From: Leptolyngbya sp. SIOISBB
GTDB lineage: Bacteria; Cyanobacteriota; Cyanobacteriia; Phormidesmidales; Phormidesmidaceae
Assembly: GCA_010671905.1 (NCBI GenBank)
Contig: JAAHII010000001.1
Location: 4,154,001-4,218,000 of the forward strand
DNA length: 64,000 nt
Direction: 5' to 3'
The notes below the pieces were generated by a model. That model was not told the DNA's origin. It saw nothing but the letters and a program-made list of their open reading frames with translations, and ran no database searches. Below are positions 8,397 through 17,978 of the stretch, piece after piece; the stretch's first letter is position 1; each line of letters opens with the position of its first letter. The position numbers and the translations under genes are program-made.

Positions 8397-9688
8397 GGAA
8401 ATAAGATACCAGTTATCTCTACCAAGAGGCCGTGAGATAAACTAGCAGGCTAGTTCTATTGGGTGAACCGGCACCATGCTCGAAGCAACGGTTAGATCAA
8501 CGATTCAAGATGCGGCTCAAAAGCTGACAGGGCCGAAGAAGCGAGCCTTTATGGCCAAAGTTGCTGATGATTACTTCCACGGCTCGGCGCGTCAGGCCGA
8601 GACGCATCTGGGCTGGAACCGTAACAGTGTCCAACTCGGCCTTCATGAACGTCGCACGGGCGTCGTTTGCTTGGATCACTATCAAGGTCGAGGCCGTCGG
8701 AAAACAGAGGTGCGTCTGCCCAACTTAGCCGCGGATATCCGCGAGTTGGTGGAACCGCACACGCAAGCGGACCCTCAACTGAAGACGACCTTTGCCTACA
8801 CGAAGGTCACCGCGCAGGCTGTGCTGGATGCCCTGCAGACGACAAAAGGCTATGCGGCCAGCGACTTGCCCTGCCGTCAAACGATGGGAACCCTCCTCAA
8901 TCGGATGGGCTATCGCCTTAAAAAACTCAGAAAGTAAAGCCGCAGAAGAAGCTGCCGGAAACCGATGCCATTTTTGCCCATGTGGCCCAAGCGCATCAAG
9001 CGGCCGACCAAAATCCTGCTGTTTTGAGGCTGTCCATCGACAGTAAAGCCAAAGTCAAAATTGGGAATCTCTCCCGCAAAGGCAAAGCACGTCGCTTGAA
9101 GGCGCTGCAAGCGGATGACCACGATGACCATTGGCAGGCAGTTTTAGTGCCTTTTGGCATCCTCAATGTGGCGAGTAGTCAGCTGTCGCTCTATTTTTGG
9201 ACAGTCGGCTGAGACCAGTGATTTCATTGTCGATTGCCTCCTGGACTGGTGGCAGACTCATCAGCACCAATATCCCGACATCCGTGAATTAGCCATCGAC
9301 CTCGATGGCGGGTCAGCGGTTCGCAGCAACCGGACACAGTTCATCAAACGACTCGTCCAGTTTGTCCAAACCACTGGACTGCGGGTACGTCTGATTTACT
9401 ATCCGCCCTATCACAGCAAATACAACCCGATTGAGCGGTGTTGGGCAGCACTGGAGAATTACTGGAATGGAGCCCTTCTCAACACCATTGAGGACGCTCT
9501 GGCATGGGCTGCCAACATGACTTGGAAGGGGATTTCACCCCTTGTACAACTGGTTGAGGGGATTTACCCGAAACAGGTTTCTGTGCCGAAAGCGGAATTA
9601 GCCGAGTATCAACAATACTGGCATCGCTCGGAAACCTTGCCAAAATGGGACGTCTTGGTTACTCCCTCTTAGCCGGTACTTTATTTCT
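8397..9688 (+). mobile_element. ISAzo13-type insertion sequence, approximately 1.29 kb
   Basis: The element is bounded by imperfect inverted repeats. The left end, 8397-8415 (GGAAATAAGATACCAGTTA), matches the reverse complement of 9670-9688 at 14 of 19 positions. It carries one transposase gene with two reading-frame breaks. I could not identify a clear target-site duplication, so the outer boundaries may be off by a few bases. Confidence 0.65.
8476..9672 (+). pseudogene. ISAzo13-family transposase with two frameshifts
   Basis: DDE transposase of about 400 residues spread over three frames. Part 1 (8476-8937) has the N-terminal region ending GYRLKKLRK. Part 2 (about 8925-9200) reads KPQKKLPETDAIFAHV through FGILNVASSQLSLYF. 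Part 3 reads GQSAETSDFIVDCLLDWW through LIYYPPYHSKYNPIERCW to the stop at 9672. The PPYHSKYNPIE block and the DLDGG segment carry the family's catalytic acidic residues. The first break is at the A6 run 8920-8925: with one more A the text becomes LKKTQKVKPQKK, which fits relatives better. The second is at the T5 run 9194-9198, where one fewer T restores YFGQSAETSDF. It is either inactive or affected by homopolymer error. The first site could also be programmed slippage. Confidence 0.85.
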
Positions 9689-9699
9689 TTGCCTGTCCC

Positions 9700-9930
9700 T
9701 TATTCAAGCGATTCTAATAAACCGGCGATCGCCATTAAGCTGATTAACGAGATCATCAGCCTAAAACAGAACAGCATCACCATTTGCGCGAAAGCTTCAA
9801 CCTGCCCAAACGCGCCAAACACCGCTAAGAACAGACAAACACTGATGAAGCCCGCCACCATAAACGCCAGGAGTTTCAATCCTTCGCAAGTAGCTCGAAA
9901 CAATAAGTTGTGCCGATGAGGACGTCTCAT
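9700..9930 (-). CDS. Possible small two-helix membrane protein
   Basis: A 76-residue minus-strand frame just beyond the insertion sequence. The basic start MRRPHRHNLLFRATCEG is followed by two hydrophobic segments (LLAFMVAGFISVCLFLAVFG and MVMLFCFRLMISLISLMAIA), a positive-inside pattern typical of a small inner-membrane protein. No family is recognised, and no strong ribosome binding site precedes the ATG. The plus-strand frame over the same bases is less protein-like. Confidence 0.45.
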   Translation of the reverse strand: MRRPHRHNLLFRATCEGLKLLAFMVAGFISVCLFLAVFGAFGQVEAFAQMVMLFCFRLMISLISLMAIAGLLESLE

Positions 9931-10277
9931 AGGTCTAATTAGGTAAGTTTTGCAGAAATCTCAGATCATTAACGAGTGCCACTTGGTTTTGAGAACAAGC
10001 CAGTGTCATCAGTTATTTACCCAGCCTTTGCCCAATCGCTCGCCTATCCAGATCTAGATCGCTTGAGCGTGATGGACCAAACAAGTTGGCGGTTCATCAC
10101 AAGTGCTTCTCAGGGCTTAGGAAACTGGTGATAAAAAGTCACACAGAGCAACTGCGCAGGCAGCGAAATTTTCAGTAGTCATAGCAGGAGAGCATCACCA
10201 TGCTGCGCAGCAACAATCACGAAAGCGATCAACAGATTAGGTGATATCGTGCTTTGCCTTGTTAGACAATAGAGTCA
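9931..10277. other. Intergenic region upstream of the NUDIX gene
   Basis: About 350 bases with no protein-like frame, tRNA-like fold or repeat that I could find. Confidence 0.5.
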
Positions 10278-10736
10278 ATGAAGATGACAAACGCTCTCAT
10301 GAAAGCTGATACCCGCCTTTTGGTAAGCGTAGTAGCGCTATTTGTCTGGGATGACCAAGTCTTGTTGCTACACCAAATAACGCCCCCGGAACCTGACCTC
10401 TGGGATCTACCAGGAGGCCGATTGGAGGTTGACGAAGACTTGTTGACAGGACTGCGACGAGAAATCAATGAAGAACTTGGACTAACGATGTTTCAGGTAG
10501 AGCGGCTGTTGACTGTTGCCGAAAACTTTTATCTAGAAGAAGATCACAGCCTCCATAAGCTAGACATTATCTATCAATGTCGGGTCGCTGCTCAACCGAC
10601 CCAGTTCACGCCCATCGACCTCACTGAAATTGGGCCTCAAGGCATTCAATGGCATGCCGTAAACACACTCACGGCCGATCTCTGTACCCGGCGCACTTGG
10701 GCTGCACTGCAGGCAGCCCAGCTCGTTGAAACTTGA
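10278..10736 (+). CDS. NUDIX hydrolase
   Basis: A 152-residue single-domain NUDIX protein that should hydrolyse a nucleoside-diphosphate derivative. The Nudix box is complete in GRLEVDEDLL followed by REINEELGL (pattern G-x5-E-x7-RE-x2-EE-x-G), preceded by LWDLPGG. Substrate cannot be read from the sequence. ATG 10278 is used; ATG 10284 or 10299 is also possible. It converges with the zinc-ribbon gene only 5 bases beyond its stop. Confidence 0.85.
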   Translation: MKMTNALMKADTRLLVSVVALFVWDDQVLLLHQITPPEPDLWDLPGGRLEVDEDLLTGLRREINEELGLTMFQVERLLTVAENFYLEEDHSLHKLDIIYQCRVAAQPTQFTPIDLTEIGPQGIQWHAVNTLTADLCTRRTWAALQAAQLVET

Positions 10737-10741
10737 GTAGA

Positions 10742-10960
10742 CTACAGCATCAGGGCTGCTGTCACCAAAAAGCCACCAATGGCAAAAAACAATTCTCCGA
10801 TGCCGCCTTTTTCATGCCGCATTTCGCTTTCAGTCCCTAGGTCACGTTCAAAGTTACAGCTCAAACATTGATAGACACCATTTTGATGGCTGACAATCGT
10901 GTTCTTACCGCATTTCGGACATTCGAGTGAGGAAGACAGATTTAAGACAGGAGATGACAT
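10742..10960 (-). CDS. Small zinc-ribbon membrane-anchored protein
   Basis: From the ATG at 10960 the product is 72 residues (MSSPVLNLSSSLECPKCGKN...). CPKCGK and CLSCNF form a four-cysteine zinc ribbon, and the C-terminal segment GELFFAIGGFLVTAALML is a probable membrane helix. The open frame extends upstream to 11014, but that extension looks non-natural. Function unknown. Confidence 0.6.
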   Translation of the reverse strand: MSSPVLNLSSSLECPKCGKNTIVSHQNGVYQCLSCNFERDLGTESEMRHEKGGIGELFFAIGGFLVTAALML

Positions 10961-11546
10961 CGCTGATAGGGGGTAACGACGGTGAGTCAGTTGTCCTGAC
11001 CACAGTTTCATCATGTCTGATTTTTTTTGATGGGTCTATAGGGAAATCTTCAGTAAAATTCGGTTCAAGTTCAGGAATTGTTCAGTTTCACCTGCCTGAA
11101 ATTTGATCCGTATTAGCGGCAAACCTAATTTTCTTGGGCTTGTTGATCTGACCGCTTGATTGCCGAGAAACGATATGACCGAATCAGCAGCGACGTGGGC
11201 ATGTTTTCTACAGCCTTTAAGAGGCTAATAGAAGCTCGGGCCGACGTCAAGGGACTGATGATTTTATGTGGGAGGGAAGACTATAAAAGCTGCTGCTGCT
11301 GGATATAGGCGACATCATAGTCTTTAGTGAATTGAGTGAATCAGTCGCGATCGCCTAGAAACCCAGTCATTTTTCTATCCGCACCCTTAACCCCATCCCA
11401 AAAACTGCAGCGGCAACTAAGGTTTTCTCTAAGCCGAGATGTCCCGACCACAGCAATGCGTTCATCCGGATTAGCGACTTCTGAAGGTTGTTACTTTAAA
11501 TTGTTACTTTAGATCAAGTCTTGATGCCAAAGGTGCCGACCTCAGA
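10961..11546. other. Intergenic region upstream of the 2Fe-2S protein gene
   Basis: Nearly 590 bases between divergent genes with no convincing coding frame. I see no riboswitch or tRNA signature. Short A/T-rich promoter-like patches occur near 11490-11520 before the 2Fe-2S gene. A small RNA cannot be excluded. Confidence 0.4.
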
Positions 11547-11906
11547 ATGACCCACTCTCGTCAGCGATACCTCGTATCGGTTTGCCAACATCGCTCCTGT
11601 AGCCGTAGTGGTTCAGAAGAGGTACTCAAAGCGTTTCAACGCCATCAATCCGCGACGTTGATGGTCAGTGGATGTGAATGCCAAGGTCAGTGCGGGTCAG
11701 GGCCAACTGTGCGAGTGATGCCTGAGGACATTTGGTACTGCCGTGTTCAGCCTGAAGATGTCGACACGATTGTCGAAAATCATCTCAAAGCGAACGGTAA
11801 ACCCGTGAAATCCTTACAAAACCCTCGGATGCATCCCAGTCACTCTGCCTATGCTAACCTCGCGGCCCAATACGAGGCGTATAGTCAACCTCAGCAAGGT
11901 GAATAG
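11547..11906 (+). CDS. Thioredoxin-like [2Fe-2S] ferredoxin-domain protein
   Basis: A 119-residue protein of the thioredoxin-like 2Fe-2S group (NuoE/HoxE-like fold). CQHRSC near residue 13 and CECQGQCGSGP near residue 42 supply the cluster ligands. RVMPEDIWYCRVQPEDVDTI is the typical C-terminal part of the domain. A roughly 30-residue polar tail follows. Its electron partner is not visible, and no hydrogenase or NDH subunit gene is adjacent. Confidence 0.8.
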   Translation: MTHSRQRYLVSVCQHRSCSRSGSEEVLKAFQRHQSATLMVSGCECQGQCGSGPTVRVMPEDIWYCRVQPEDVDTIVENHLKANGKPVKSLQNPRMHPSHSAYANLAAQYEAYSQPQQGE

Positions 11907-12139
11907 CGGATTGGCTCAACGCTGCTAAGTAGGAAGACCCCATTAAATATAAGCAATAGGTTTTGGTTGAGGCACGAAACCCAGCGCCCGCCTGAGTTAC
12001 GCTATCGCTTTCGCGAAGCCATGCTGGAGTCTTTACCCATCCTACGTTTGAATTAGCCCAGCTACTTATCAGTTATTCTCAACTAACCTCAGCTCATCGT
12101 TAGCGATGAGGTCCACCCTGTAAAAAGTAATCGAGCTCG

Positions 12140-12715
12140 CTATTGGCTAGCTTGGGCCGCTTGAGTCGGCACCGCTGCCGATGGCAATGAAGGAGACGTT
12201 CCTGCAGTCATCAGGCCATGTTGATTTTCTATCGGGAGGGCCCGAATCTGCCCCATCAGGCTAGACATTTCCAACGCACTCATCGCGTAGCTCCAGCCCA
12301 AATTACTCTTAATGCCCGCGCGCTCCAGAGCTTGCTGCATCGTATCAGTAGTCAGCACCCCAAACACAATGGGCACCCCCGTTTGGAAGCTAGCCGCCGC
12401 CACGCCCTTAGCTACCTCAGAGGCCACATAATCAAAGTGAGGCGTCTGGCCTTTAATCACAGCACCGAGGCAGATGATGGCGCTATATCGTCCCGTCAGG
12501 GCTAACTGCCGTGCCACCATCGAAATTTCGAAGCTACCCGGCACCCAAGCGTAATCAACCTGTTCGCCCTGGGGGTCAATATCAACCCCGTGACGCTTCA
12601 AACAGTCTTGACAAGCTCCCAAAAGCTTTTCTGTCACTAAATCATTAAAACGACCAATTACCAGGGCGAACCGACGAGGTGCGCCCTGGTGAAAATTGCC
12701 TTCAAAAACAGCCAT
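12140..12715 (-). CDS. ribH: 6,7-dimethyl-8-ribityllumazine synthase
   Basis: Penultimate enzyme of riboflavin synthesis, condensing the ribityl-aminouracil with 3,4-dihydroxy-2-butanone 4-phosphate. Family motifs are clear: [17 protein letters not shown] at the start, [24 protein letters not shown] and [17 protein letters not shown]. The first 160 residues fit the usual domain; a 30-residue Ser/Ala/Gln-rich tail ([19 protein letters not shown]) is extra. It lies just downstream of psbZ on the same strand, a pairing that I recall from other cyanobacteria. Confidence 0.95.
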   Translation of the reverse strand: MAVFEGNFHQGAPRRFALVIGRFNDLVTEKLLGACQDCLKRHGVDIDPQGEQVDYAWVPGSFEISMVARQLALTGRYSAIICLGAVIKGQTPHFDYVASEVAKGVAAASFQTGVPIVFGVLTTDTMQQALERAGIKSNLGWSYAMSALEMSSLMGQIRALPIENQHGLMTAGTSPSLPSAAVPTQAAQASQ

Positions 12716-12738
12716 GAAAAATCAATGCCCAAAAATGG

Positions 12739-12927
12739 CTAAACCACAAGATAGTTTAGACTGCCGACGACGACAACCAAAATCCCCCAGACGACAGACC
12801 CCAGCAGGATCAAACGCTTGGACTGTTCCCAATTCTGAGGCGATGCGTAGGCCACAGGCACGCCCACGACCATCACAAATGACAGGAGAACCAGTGCAAA
12901 GAGTGCCAACTGGAAAACGATGACCAT
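12739..12927 (-). CDS. psbZ: Photosystem II protein PsbZ
   Basis: A 62-residue two-helix thylakoid protein (formerly Ycf9) that stabilises the photosystem II/antenna interface. [31 protein letters not shown] and the second helix [19 protein letters not shown] are characteristic. Length is exactly as expected. The gene lies 23 bases upstream of ribH and is probably co-transcribed. Confidence 0.95.
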   Translation of the reverse strand: MVIVFQLALFALVLLSFVMVVGVPVAYASPQNWEQSKRLILLGSVVWGILVVVVGSLNYLVV

Positions 12928-13141
12928 TTTGATTAAATCTCTCTATCTCAACACAACAGCAACATGGGGCGCTACAGTCATTCAGCCTGCTAACTCCCGC
13001 ACTATTACTAGTAAGCTATCAGAAATGTGAGTGCGAAGGAAGTCTCAATACCAAGCAACTCAGCGGCATTGACCGCGCTCTCGACTTGGCGTTAAAGCCC
13101 TCGCAACCTGTGAATACTGCCTCTAGTGACTTGCTAAGCCA

Positions 13142-15895
13142 ATGGATTTGGTGCTGTGCCATACCACTGCTGACTTTGACACCCTGGGCGCAGCCGTCGG
13201 GATCACCCTGTTCAATCCGGCCGCCCGCATTGTCTTGGCTGGAGGTTGTCATCCCACCGTACAGACATTTTTAGCGCTTCACCGTGACGAATACCCGTTG
13301 ATCGAGCGGCGAGCCGTGAATCTCGATGCCGTGGCTGCGATCGCGGTGGTCGACACACAGTCGTTGGAGCGCTTAGGTCCAGTGGCTGACTGGGTAACCA
13401 CCGTGGCTGAGCGGGGCGGCCAAGTGTCAGTCTATGATCACCATCCTGAGGGCGATCGCACCTTTCCGGCAACGACATTCATCGTTGATGCGGTGGGTGC
13501 GGCCACAACTTTAGTTGTGGAGCAATTACAAGCTCGCGGTATCACCTTAAACACTAGTCAGGCAACGGTGATGGCCTTGGGCATTCATGTCGACACCGGC
13601 TCCCTGACCTTTACCTCATCCACGGTGCGCGATGCAGCAGCTCTCGCTTGGCTAATGGGACAAGGAGCTAGCCAGAGCGCCATCGCAGAATTTGTCGAGC
13701 CCAATTTGTCGCCGACGTTGCAAACCCTATTGGAAGCAGCGATCACCCACCTGCAGCGCGAACAACAGCCAGGTCATACTTTGGGCTGGGTATTGCTCGA
13801 AACCGATCGCCACGTACCGGGGCTATCAGGTCTGGCGGAACGCTTGCTGACTTTTCTCGATTTAGACAGTTTGCTCTTCGGAGCTTGGTTTCCTGCAAAG
13901 GAACACACTCAAAAATTAGTGTTAATTGGCCGGACCCGGGGGCGAGTGGCCGCCACCAGCGATCGCCCTGGCGTCGATTTCAATATTCTGTTGTCTCGGC
14001 TCGGGGGGGGCGGTCATCCCACAGCCGCCGCCGCGACCTGTGTCACCTCCACCCCGCAAGCGGAATTTGAGCAGATCCTAGCTGAACTCCGTCAACAAAT
14101 TCCCCCTGTCCCAACAGCGCGAGGGTTGATGTCTTCGCCCGTACGCACCATTCTGCCGAGTACACAAATCACTGAAGCCCAGCGCATTTTACTGCGTTAC
14201 GGTCATTCCGGCCTCTCTGTGGTTAACCGTACGGGGCAATTAGTCGGAGTAATTTCCCGCCGGGACATCGATTTGGCCCTGCACCATGGTTTTGGCCATG
14301 CTCCGGTGAAGGGCTACATGTCAACCCAGGTCAAAACCATCAGCCCGCAGACGGCTCTCCCCGAGATTGAGGCGCTCATGGTGACCTACGACATTGGGCG
14401 ACTACCGGTGTTGGAAGGAGAGCGCTTAGTCGGGGTCGTGACCCGCACAGATGTCTTACGCCAATTGCATCAAGCTCAGCAAACTGAAGCCCCCGCCGAA
14501 CCCGCCACTCAGAACCGGGTACGCCCACCTTTGCCATCGCAGCTTTGGCAAACGTTACAGCGCCGTCTAGAACCAGCCCTTTGGGCTATGCTTCAGACGA
14601 TGGCAACGGTAGCCCGCGATCGCGGCTGGCAGCTCTACTTAGTCGGGGGGGGAGTTCGCGACTTATTTCTCAGCGAGGCTGACACGCCACTCAGCCTGCC
14701 AGACGTCGACTTGGTTGTCGACAGTGCTTACCAAACTTTAGAAATGGGGGCGGGCATTGTCCTGGCGGAAGCCATCAAAGCCCAACATCCCGAGGCCGAT
14801 TTGCAGGTTTATGGCCGCTTTCAGACGGCGGCGCTGGTGTGGCACGAGTCTCCCACTCACGACTCCGACTCTTTAATGGTGGATATCGCCACCGCCCGCA
14901 CCGAGTTTTATCCTTACCCCGCCGCCAATCCAGAAGTGGAGGCCAGTTCCATTCGCCAAGACTTATATCGCCGAGACTTCACCATCAACGCCTTGGCCGT
15001 GGCCTTGACCCCACCTCAACCAGGACAGTTGCTGGACTTTTTTGGCGGGCTAGTCGACTTACGAGAACAGCACATTCGTGTCCTCCATGCCAACAGTTTC
15101 ATCGAAGATCCCACGCGCATTTACCGAGCGGTTCGCTTTGCCGTGCGCCTGGGCTTTACCCTAGAAACCCAAACCGAAGGATTTATTCGCCATGCGATTG
15201 AGAGTGGCGTTTACAAACGACTCCAAACGGAGATTGCTCAGCTGCCAGCCCTGCAAACTCGCCTTAAAGCAGAGCTGCAATACATTTTGGCGGCCGATTA
15301 TTGGGCCGCCGCTTTGAGCCTACTGAATGATTTGGGTGCCCTCGTGTGCTTACATTCTGAGTTAGTGTTGACCGATCGCCTCTGGCAACAAATCCGTCGG
15401 TTAAGTCGCTGGTTAACCCAGGTGGACTTGTTGGCTTCTCTGTCCCCCTGGCAAATGCGATTGGAGTTATTACTCACGGGCGTTCCAGCGGCTGACCGAG
15501 AGGCCGTAGCCGCCCATTTGCAGCTGCCTCAGGCGAGTGTGCAACGGCTCGCTAATCTCACACAGGCAGAAACCACCGTCTTAGCCGCATTACCGCACTG
15601 CGATCGCCCGAGTCAGTGCTGGCAGTTGTTCGCACCTTATGACTTAGCTTCTTTAGTCCTCATCAGTCTGTGTCATCCACATGAAACCAGTGAGCAGATC
15701 TGGCGCTATCTAACCCATTGGTCTCAAGTCAAAGCGCCTATGAACGGCCAAGATCTCAAGCGCTTGGGCTACCCCCCAGGGCCAGCCTACCGGACCATGT
15801 TGGCTCAAGTTTTAGCCGCGACGCTGGATGGTGAACTCACGAGTCGGGCCGCCGCGATCGCCTTCATTCAGCGTCACTATCCCTTATCTGACTGA
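13142..15895 (+). CDS. DHH-CBS-tRNA nucleotidyltransferase fusion (CCA end formation)
   Basis: A 917-residue multi-domain protein. Order: a DHH/DHHA1 phosphoesterase-like region (about 1-310; HTTADFDTLGA, VYDHHPEG, GGGGHPTAAAA), two CBS domains (about 325-445), then a class II nucleotidyltransferase and tRNA-binding region (about 490-900; LYLVGGGVRDLFL, PDVDLVVD with the catalytic Asp pair, RRDFTINALAVAL, EDPTRIYRAVRFAVRLGF). Cyanobacteria split CCA addition between separate CC-adding and A-adding enzymes. Long fusions of this form include A-adding enzymes in other bacteria, so A-addition is a reasonable but unproven guess. The CBS pair suggests adenine-nucleotide control. Confidence 0.9.
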   Translation: MDLVLCHTTADFDTLGAAVGITLFNPAARIVLAGGCHPTVQTFLALHRDEYPLIERRAVNLDAVAAIAVVDTQSLERLGPVADWVTTVAERGGQVSVYDHHPEGDRTFPATTFIVDAVGAATTLVVEQLQARGITLNTSQATVMALGIHVDTGSLTFTSSTVRDAAALAWLMGQGASQSAIAEFVEPNLSPTLQTLLEAAITHLQREQQPGHTLGWVLLETDRHVPGLSGLAERLLTFLDLDSLLFGAWFPAKEHTQKLVLIGRTRGRVAATSDRPGVDFNILLSRLGGGGHPTAAAATCVTSTPQAEFEQILAELRQQIPPVPTARGLMSSPVRTILPSTQITEAQRILLRYGHSGLSVVNRTGQLVGVISRRDIDLALHHGFGHAPVKGYMSTQVKTISPQTALPEIEALMVTYDIGRLPVLEGERLVGVVTRTDVLRQLHQAQQTEAPAEPATQNRVRPPLPSQLWQTLQRRLEPALWAMLQTMATVARDRGWQLYLVGGGVRDLFLSEADTPLSLPDVDLVVDSAYQTLEMGAGIVLAEAIKAQHPEADLQVYGRFQTAALVWHESPTHDSDSLMVDIATARTEFYPYPAANPEVEASSIRQDLYRRDFTINALAVALTPPQPGQLLDFFGGLVDLREQHIRVLHANSFIEDPTRIYRAVRFAVRLGFTLETQTEGFIRHAIESGVYKRLQTEIAQLPALQTRLKAELQYILAADYWAAALSLLNDLGALVCLHSELVLTDRLWQQIRRLSRWLTQVDLLASLSPWQMRLELLLTGVPAADREAVAAHLQLPQASVQRLANLTQAETTVLAALPHCDRPSQCWQLFAPYDLASLVLISLCHPHETSEQIWRYLTHWSQVKAPMNGQDLKRLGYPPGPAYRTMLAQVLAATLDGELTSRAAAIAFIQRHYPLSD

Positions 15896-16011
15896 CCTTT
15901 CGCCCCGCATACTGAGGAGACGATGTCATTCACCACCGCAATCTGCTATCAAAGACACAACAGGGTAGATTAAGAGAGTCTAAATTTCAGGTCGTTTTGT
16001 TTACGTTGCCA

Positions 16012-17466
16012 ATGCCTATGACACTTGCCCCTGGAACCGCTCTGCAAAATGGCCATTATGTCATCGATGCCCTGCTGGAAGCTGCCCCCAATGGCAATCT
16101 CTACTGGGGTACTCATGTGGTTGTCGGCATGCCTGTGTTCATTCAAGTTTTTCCCATCGGCGAGTCAGGACAAAGCGACCTCTCAAATCTCATTGCCCGC
16201 CTAGAAGGAGCTGCTTTTTCGCCTCAGTCGCCTCTGCCCAACCCATTTCAACTCTTTCAAGGCAACGACCAAACGCTTTGCCTAGCCATGGGAACCACTG
16301 TTGGCTTGCCTTGGTCTACAGCTTGTAAAAACGGTGCAACTCTGTCAACCCAACAAGCCCTCCAGACAATTCATCAGCTTGCCGACAGTCTGGCCTGGCT
16401 CAAAGACCAGGGGATTGCGAGACTTGATCTCTCCGCTAATCGGGTTTGGCTCTCCCAAGATCTGGCAACCGCTACTTTAACTGGGCTCCCCTATGCCTAT
16501 CTGCAAAACTTTAGGGCAGCAGATAGCTCTCCTGATACATCAGTGCAAGCGCTAGCCCAACTGCTATGCAGTTTCTTGACTGGGCAACCTCTACTGCCTT
16601 TAGACGAAGAAGATGGGCTGACGGCCCGCCAGCAACTCAAGCAGTATTGCCCAAATCTGAGTCCGATAATTGTCGCTGCGATTGAACAGGGACTGCAATT
16701 GTCTGATGGTGAGCCGCCCTTAACCCTACAGCAATGGCTAGAAAAACTACCGGATGCTGACGGCGGGTATCATGTGCAATCCCCCAGTTCACTACTCACG
16801 CGATCGCCCGCTACCCGAGTCAACACCGTGCCTCCAGCTGCTGCCAACTCGACATCGAATAAGAGTTCATTGCTGTTGCCGTCATTGGCAGTCACGGCGG
16901 CATTGGCAGCAATCTTTGGAGGCGCATTAGGCACCTATTGGCGTCTGAATGCCCAGAGTCTGCCAGGCGCCATTCAACTGGATCCGCAGCAATCTTTTCC
17001 GACCCAGGCAGACTGGTCAGGAGATACTCCAGAGACTGTCTTCGACGCCCCTTATGTACCCGCCAGAAACACGCCATTACGCCGGGATGAGTGGTATGAG
17101 CCCCCAGCGCCGATCACGGAAGCCGTGCTGCCGGATGAACCGATCGACGGTTCCTTAGAAACTGATAACGACTTTGATACCCCCAGTGCACCATCGCCAC
17201 TAGAAACCATCGATCCCCTCACAACGCCTTTAGATGCACCCTCTACACTGCCCTCAGCACCAGTGCCCGACGTTGCCCCTGTAGAGGATTTCGAAGCACC
17301 TAATAATGCTGTCCCTGCAGATTTAGAAGCGTTAGAAGCACCGGATACTCAACCTGTACAACCTGATGACGCTGGTTTCTCCGACCTCAACGATGTCTTG
17401 ACATCACCATCTCCGATGGCGGTGCCGACAGCTATTCCGGCCCCTGAAATGACCACTGAAAGCTAG
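16012..17466 (+). CDS. Pseudokinase-like membrane protein with acidic proline-rich tail
   Basis: About 484 residues. Residues 1-250 resemble a eukaryotic-type Ser/Thr kinase domain but lack its hallmarks. The lysine strand reads VFIQVFP (no VAIK), the catalytic loop IARLDLSANRVWL has no HRD, and the DFG position reads ATLTGLP. One membrane helix (LLLPSLAVTAALAAIFGGAL) follows near residue 290. About 170 acidic Pro/Thr/Ala-rich residues, probably on the far side of the membrane, complete it. Starts at TTG 15997, ATG 16012 or ATG 16018 are all possible. An ABC1 kinase and a PP2C phosphatase follow within 4 kb. Likely a non-catalytic sensor or scaffold. Confidence 0.65.
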   Translation: MPMTLAPGTALQNGHYVIDALLEAAPNGNLYWGTHVVVGMPVFIQVFPIGESGQSDLSNLIARLEGAAFSPQSPLPNPFQLFQGNDQTLCLAMGTTVGLPWSTACKNGATLSTQQALQTIHQLADSLAWLKDQGIARLDLSANRVWLSQDLATATLTGLPYAYLQNFRAADSSPDTSVQALAQLLCSFLTGQPLLPLDEEDGLTARQQLKQYCPNLSPIIVAAIEQGLQLSDGEPPLTLQQWLEKLPDADGGYHVQSPSSLLTRSPATRVNTVPPAAANSTSNKSSLLLPSLAVTAALAAIFGGALGTYWRLNAQSLPGAIQLDPQQSFPTQADWSGDTPETVFDAPYVPARNTPLRRDEWYEPPAPITEAVLPDEPIDGSLETDNDFDTPSAPSPLETIDPLTTPLDAPSTLPSAPVPDVAPVEDFEAPNNAVPADLEALEAPDTQPVQPDDAGFSDLNDVLTSPSPMAVPTAIPAPEMTTES

Positions 17467-17575
17467 CCGCAGAGAACTCATGTGGCGCCCTCGTTCACGT
17501 TGAGTCAGCGAAGGCAGGGGACTTTTGGGCAAGAACGTTATAATCTGAACGGAAGGTGTAACAAAGTGTGACATT

Positions 17576-17908
17576 ATGAGTAGCCCCGTCGTCCATGCTT
17601 TCTTTATGGGTCGTGCGTTAGCGGCCGCGATCGCTGACCAGGCTGAGCAAACCATGACGGAAACCCTCAGCAACCTCGGGCGCTTTGATGCTGAGCAGCG
17701 AGAAAATTTGCGCAACTTCACGGAAGATGTCATGGCACGGGTGCAGCAGCAGGAATCGGCTGTCTCTCAAGAAGGTGGCAGTGACACTGCCAATGTCACT
17801 GCCGGAACATCAGGCTCCCAAGATTTGCAGGCTACCATCGATAATTTGAGAGCCGAGATTGCTCAAGTTCGTTCCTCTTTGCAGCAATACCGGGCATCCT
17901 TAAATTAG
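17576..17908 (+). CDS. Conserved cyanobacterial protein (DUF6825-like)
   Basis: A 110-residue protein starting MSSPVVHAFFMGRALAAAIAD, then charged helices and a C-terminal coiled coil (LQATIDNLRAEIAQVRSSLQQY). From memory this N-terminus matches a family found in cyanobacteria and plastids (DUF6825), but I cannot confirm it. A Gly/Ser/Thr-rich linker separates the two halves. Function unknown. Confidence 0.65.
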   Translation: MSSPVVHAFFMGRALAAAIADQAEQTMTETLSNLGRFDAEQRENLRNFTEDVMARVQQQESAVSQEGGSDTANVTAGTSGSQDLQATIDNLRAEIAQVRSSLQQYRASLN

Positions 17909-17978
17909 TTCGGCATCACGAGTCGGTCGCGTTCGTTTTTTGTTTTTGTCCCCCTCAAAGTGTGATTTGGGAGTTTGA

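Noticed and set aside
12218-12505. Plus-strand frame opposite ribH
   Set aside because: Entirely within a certain gene on the other strand and not protein-like.
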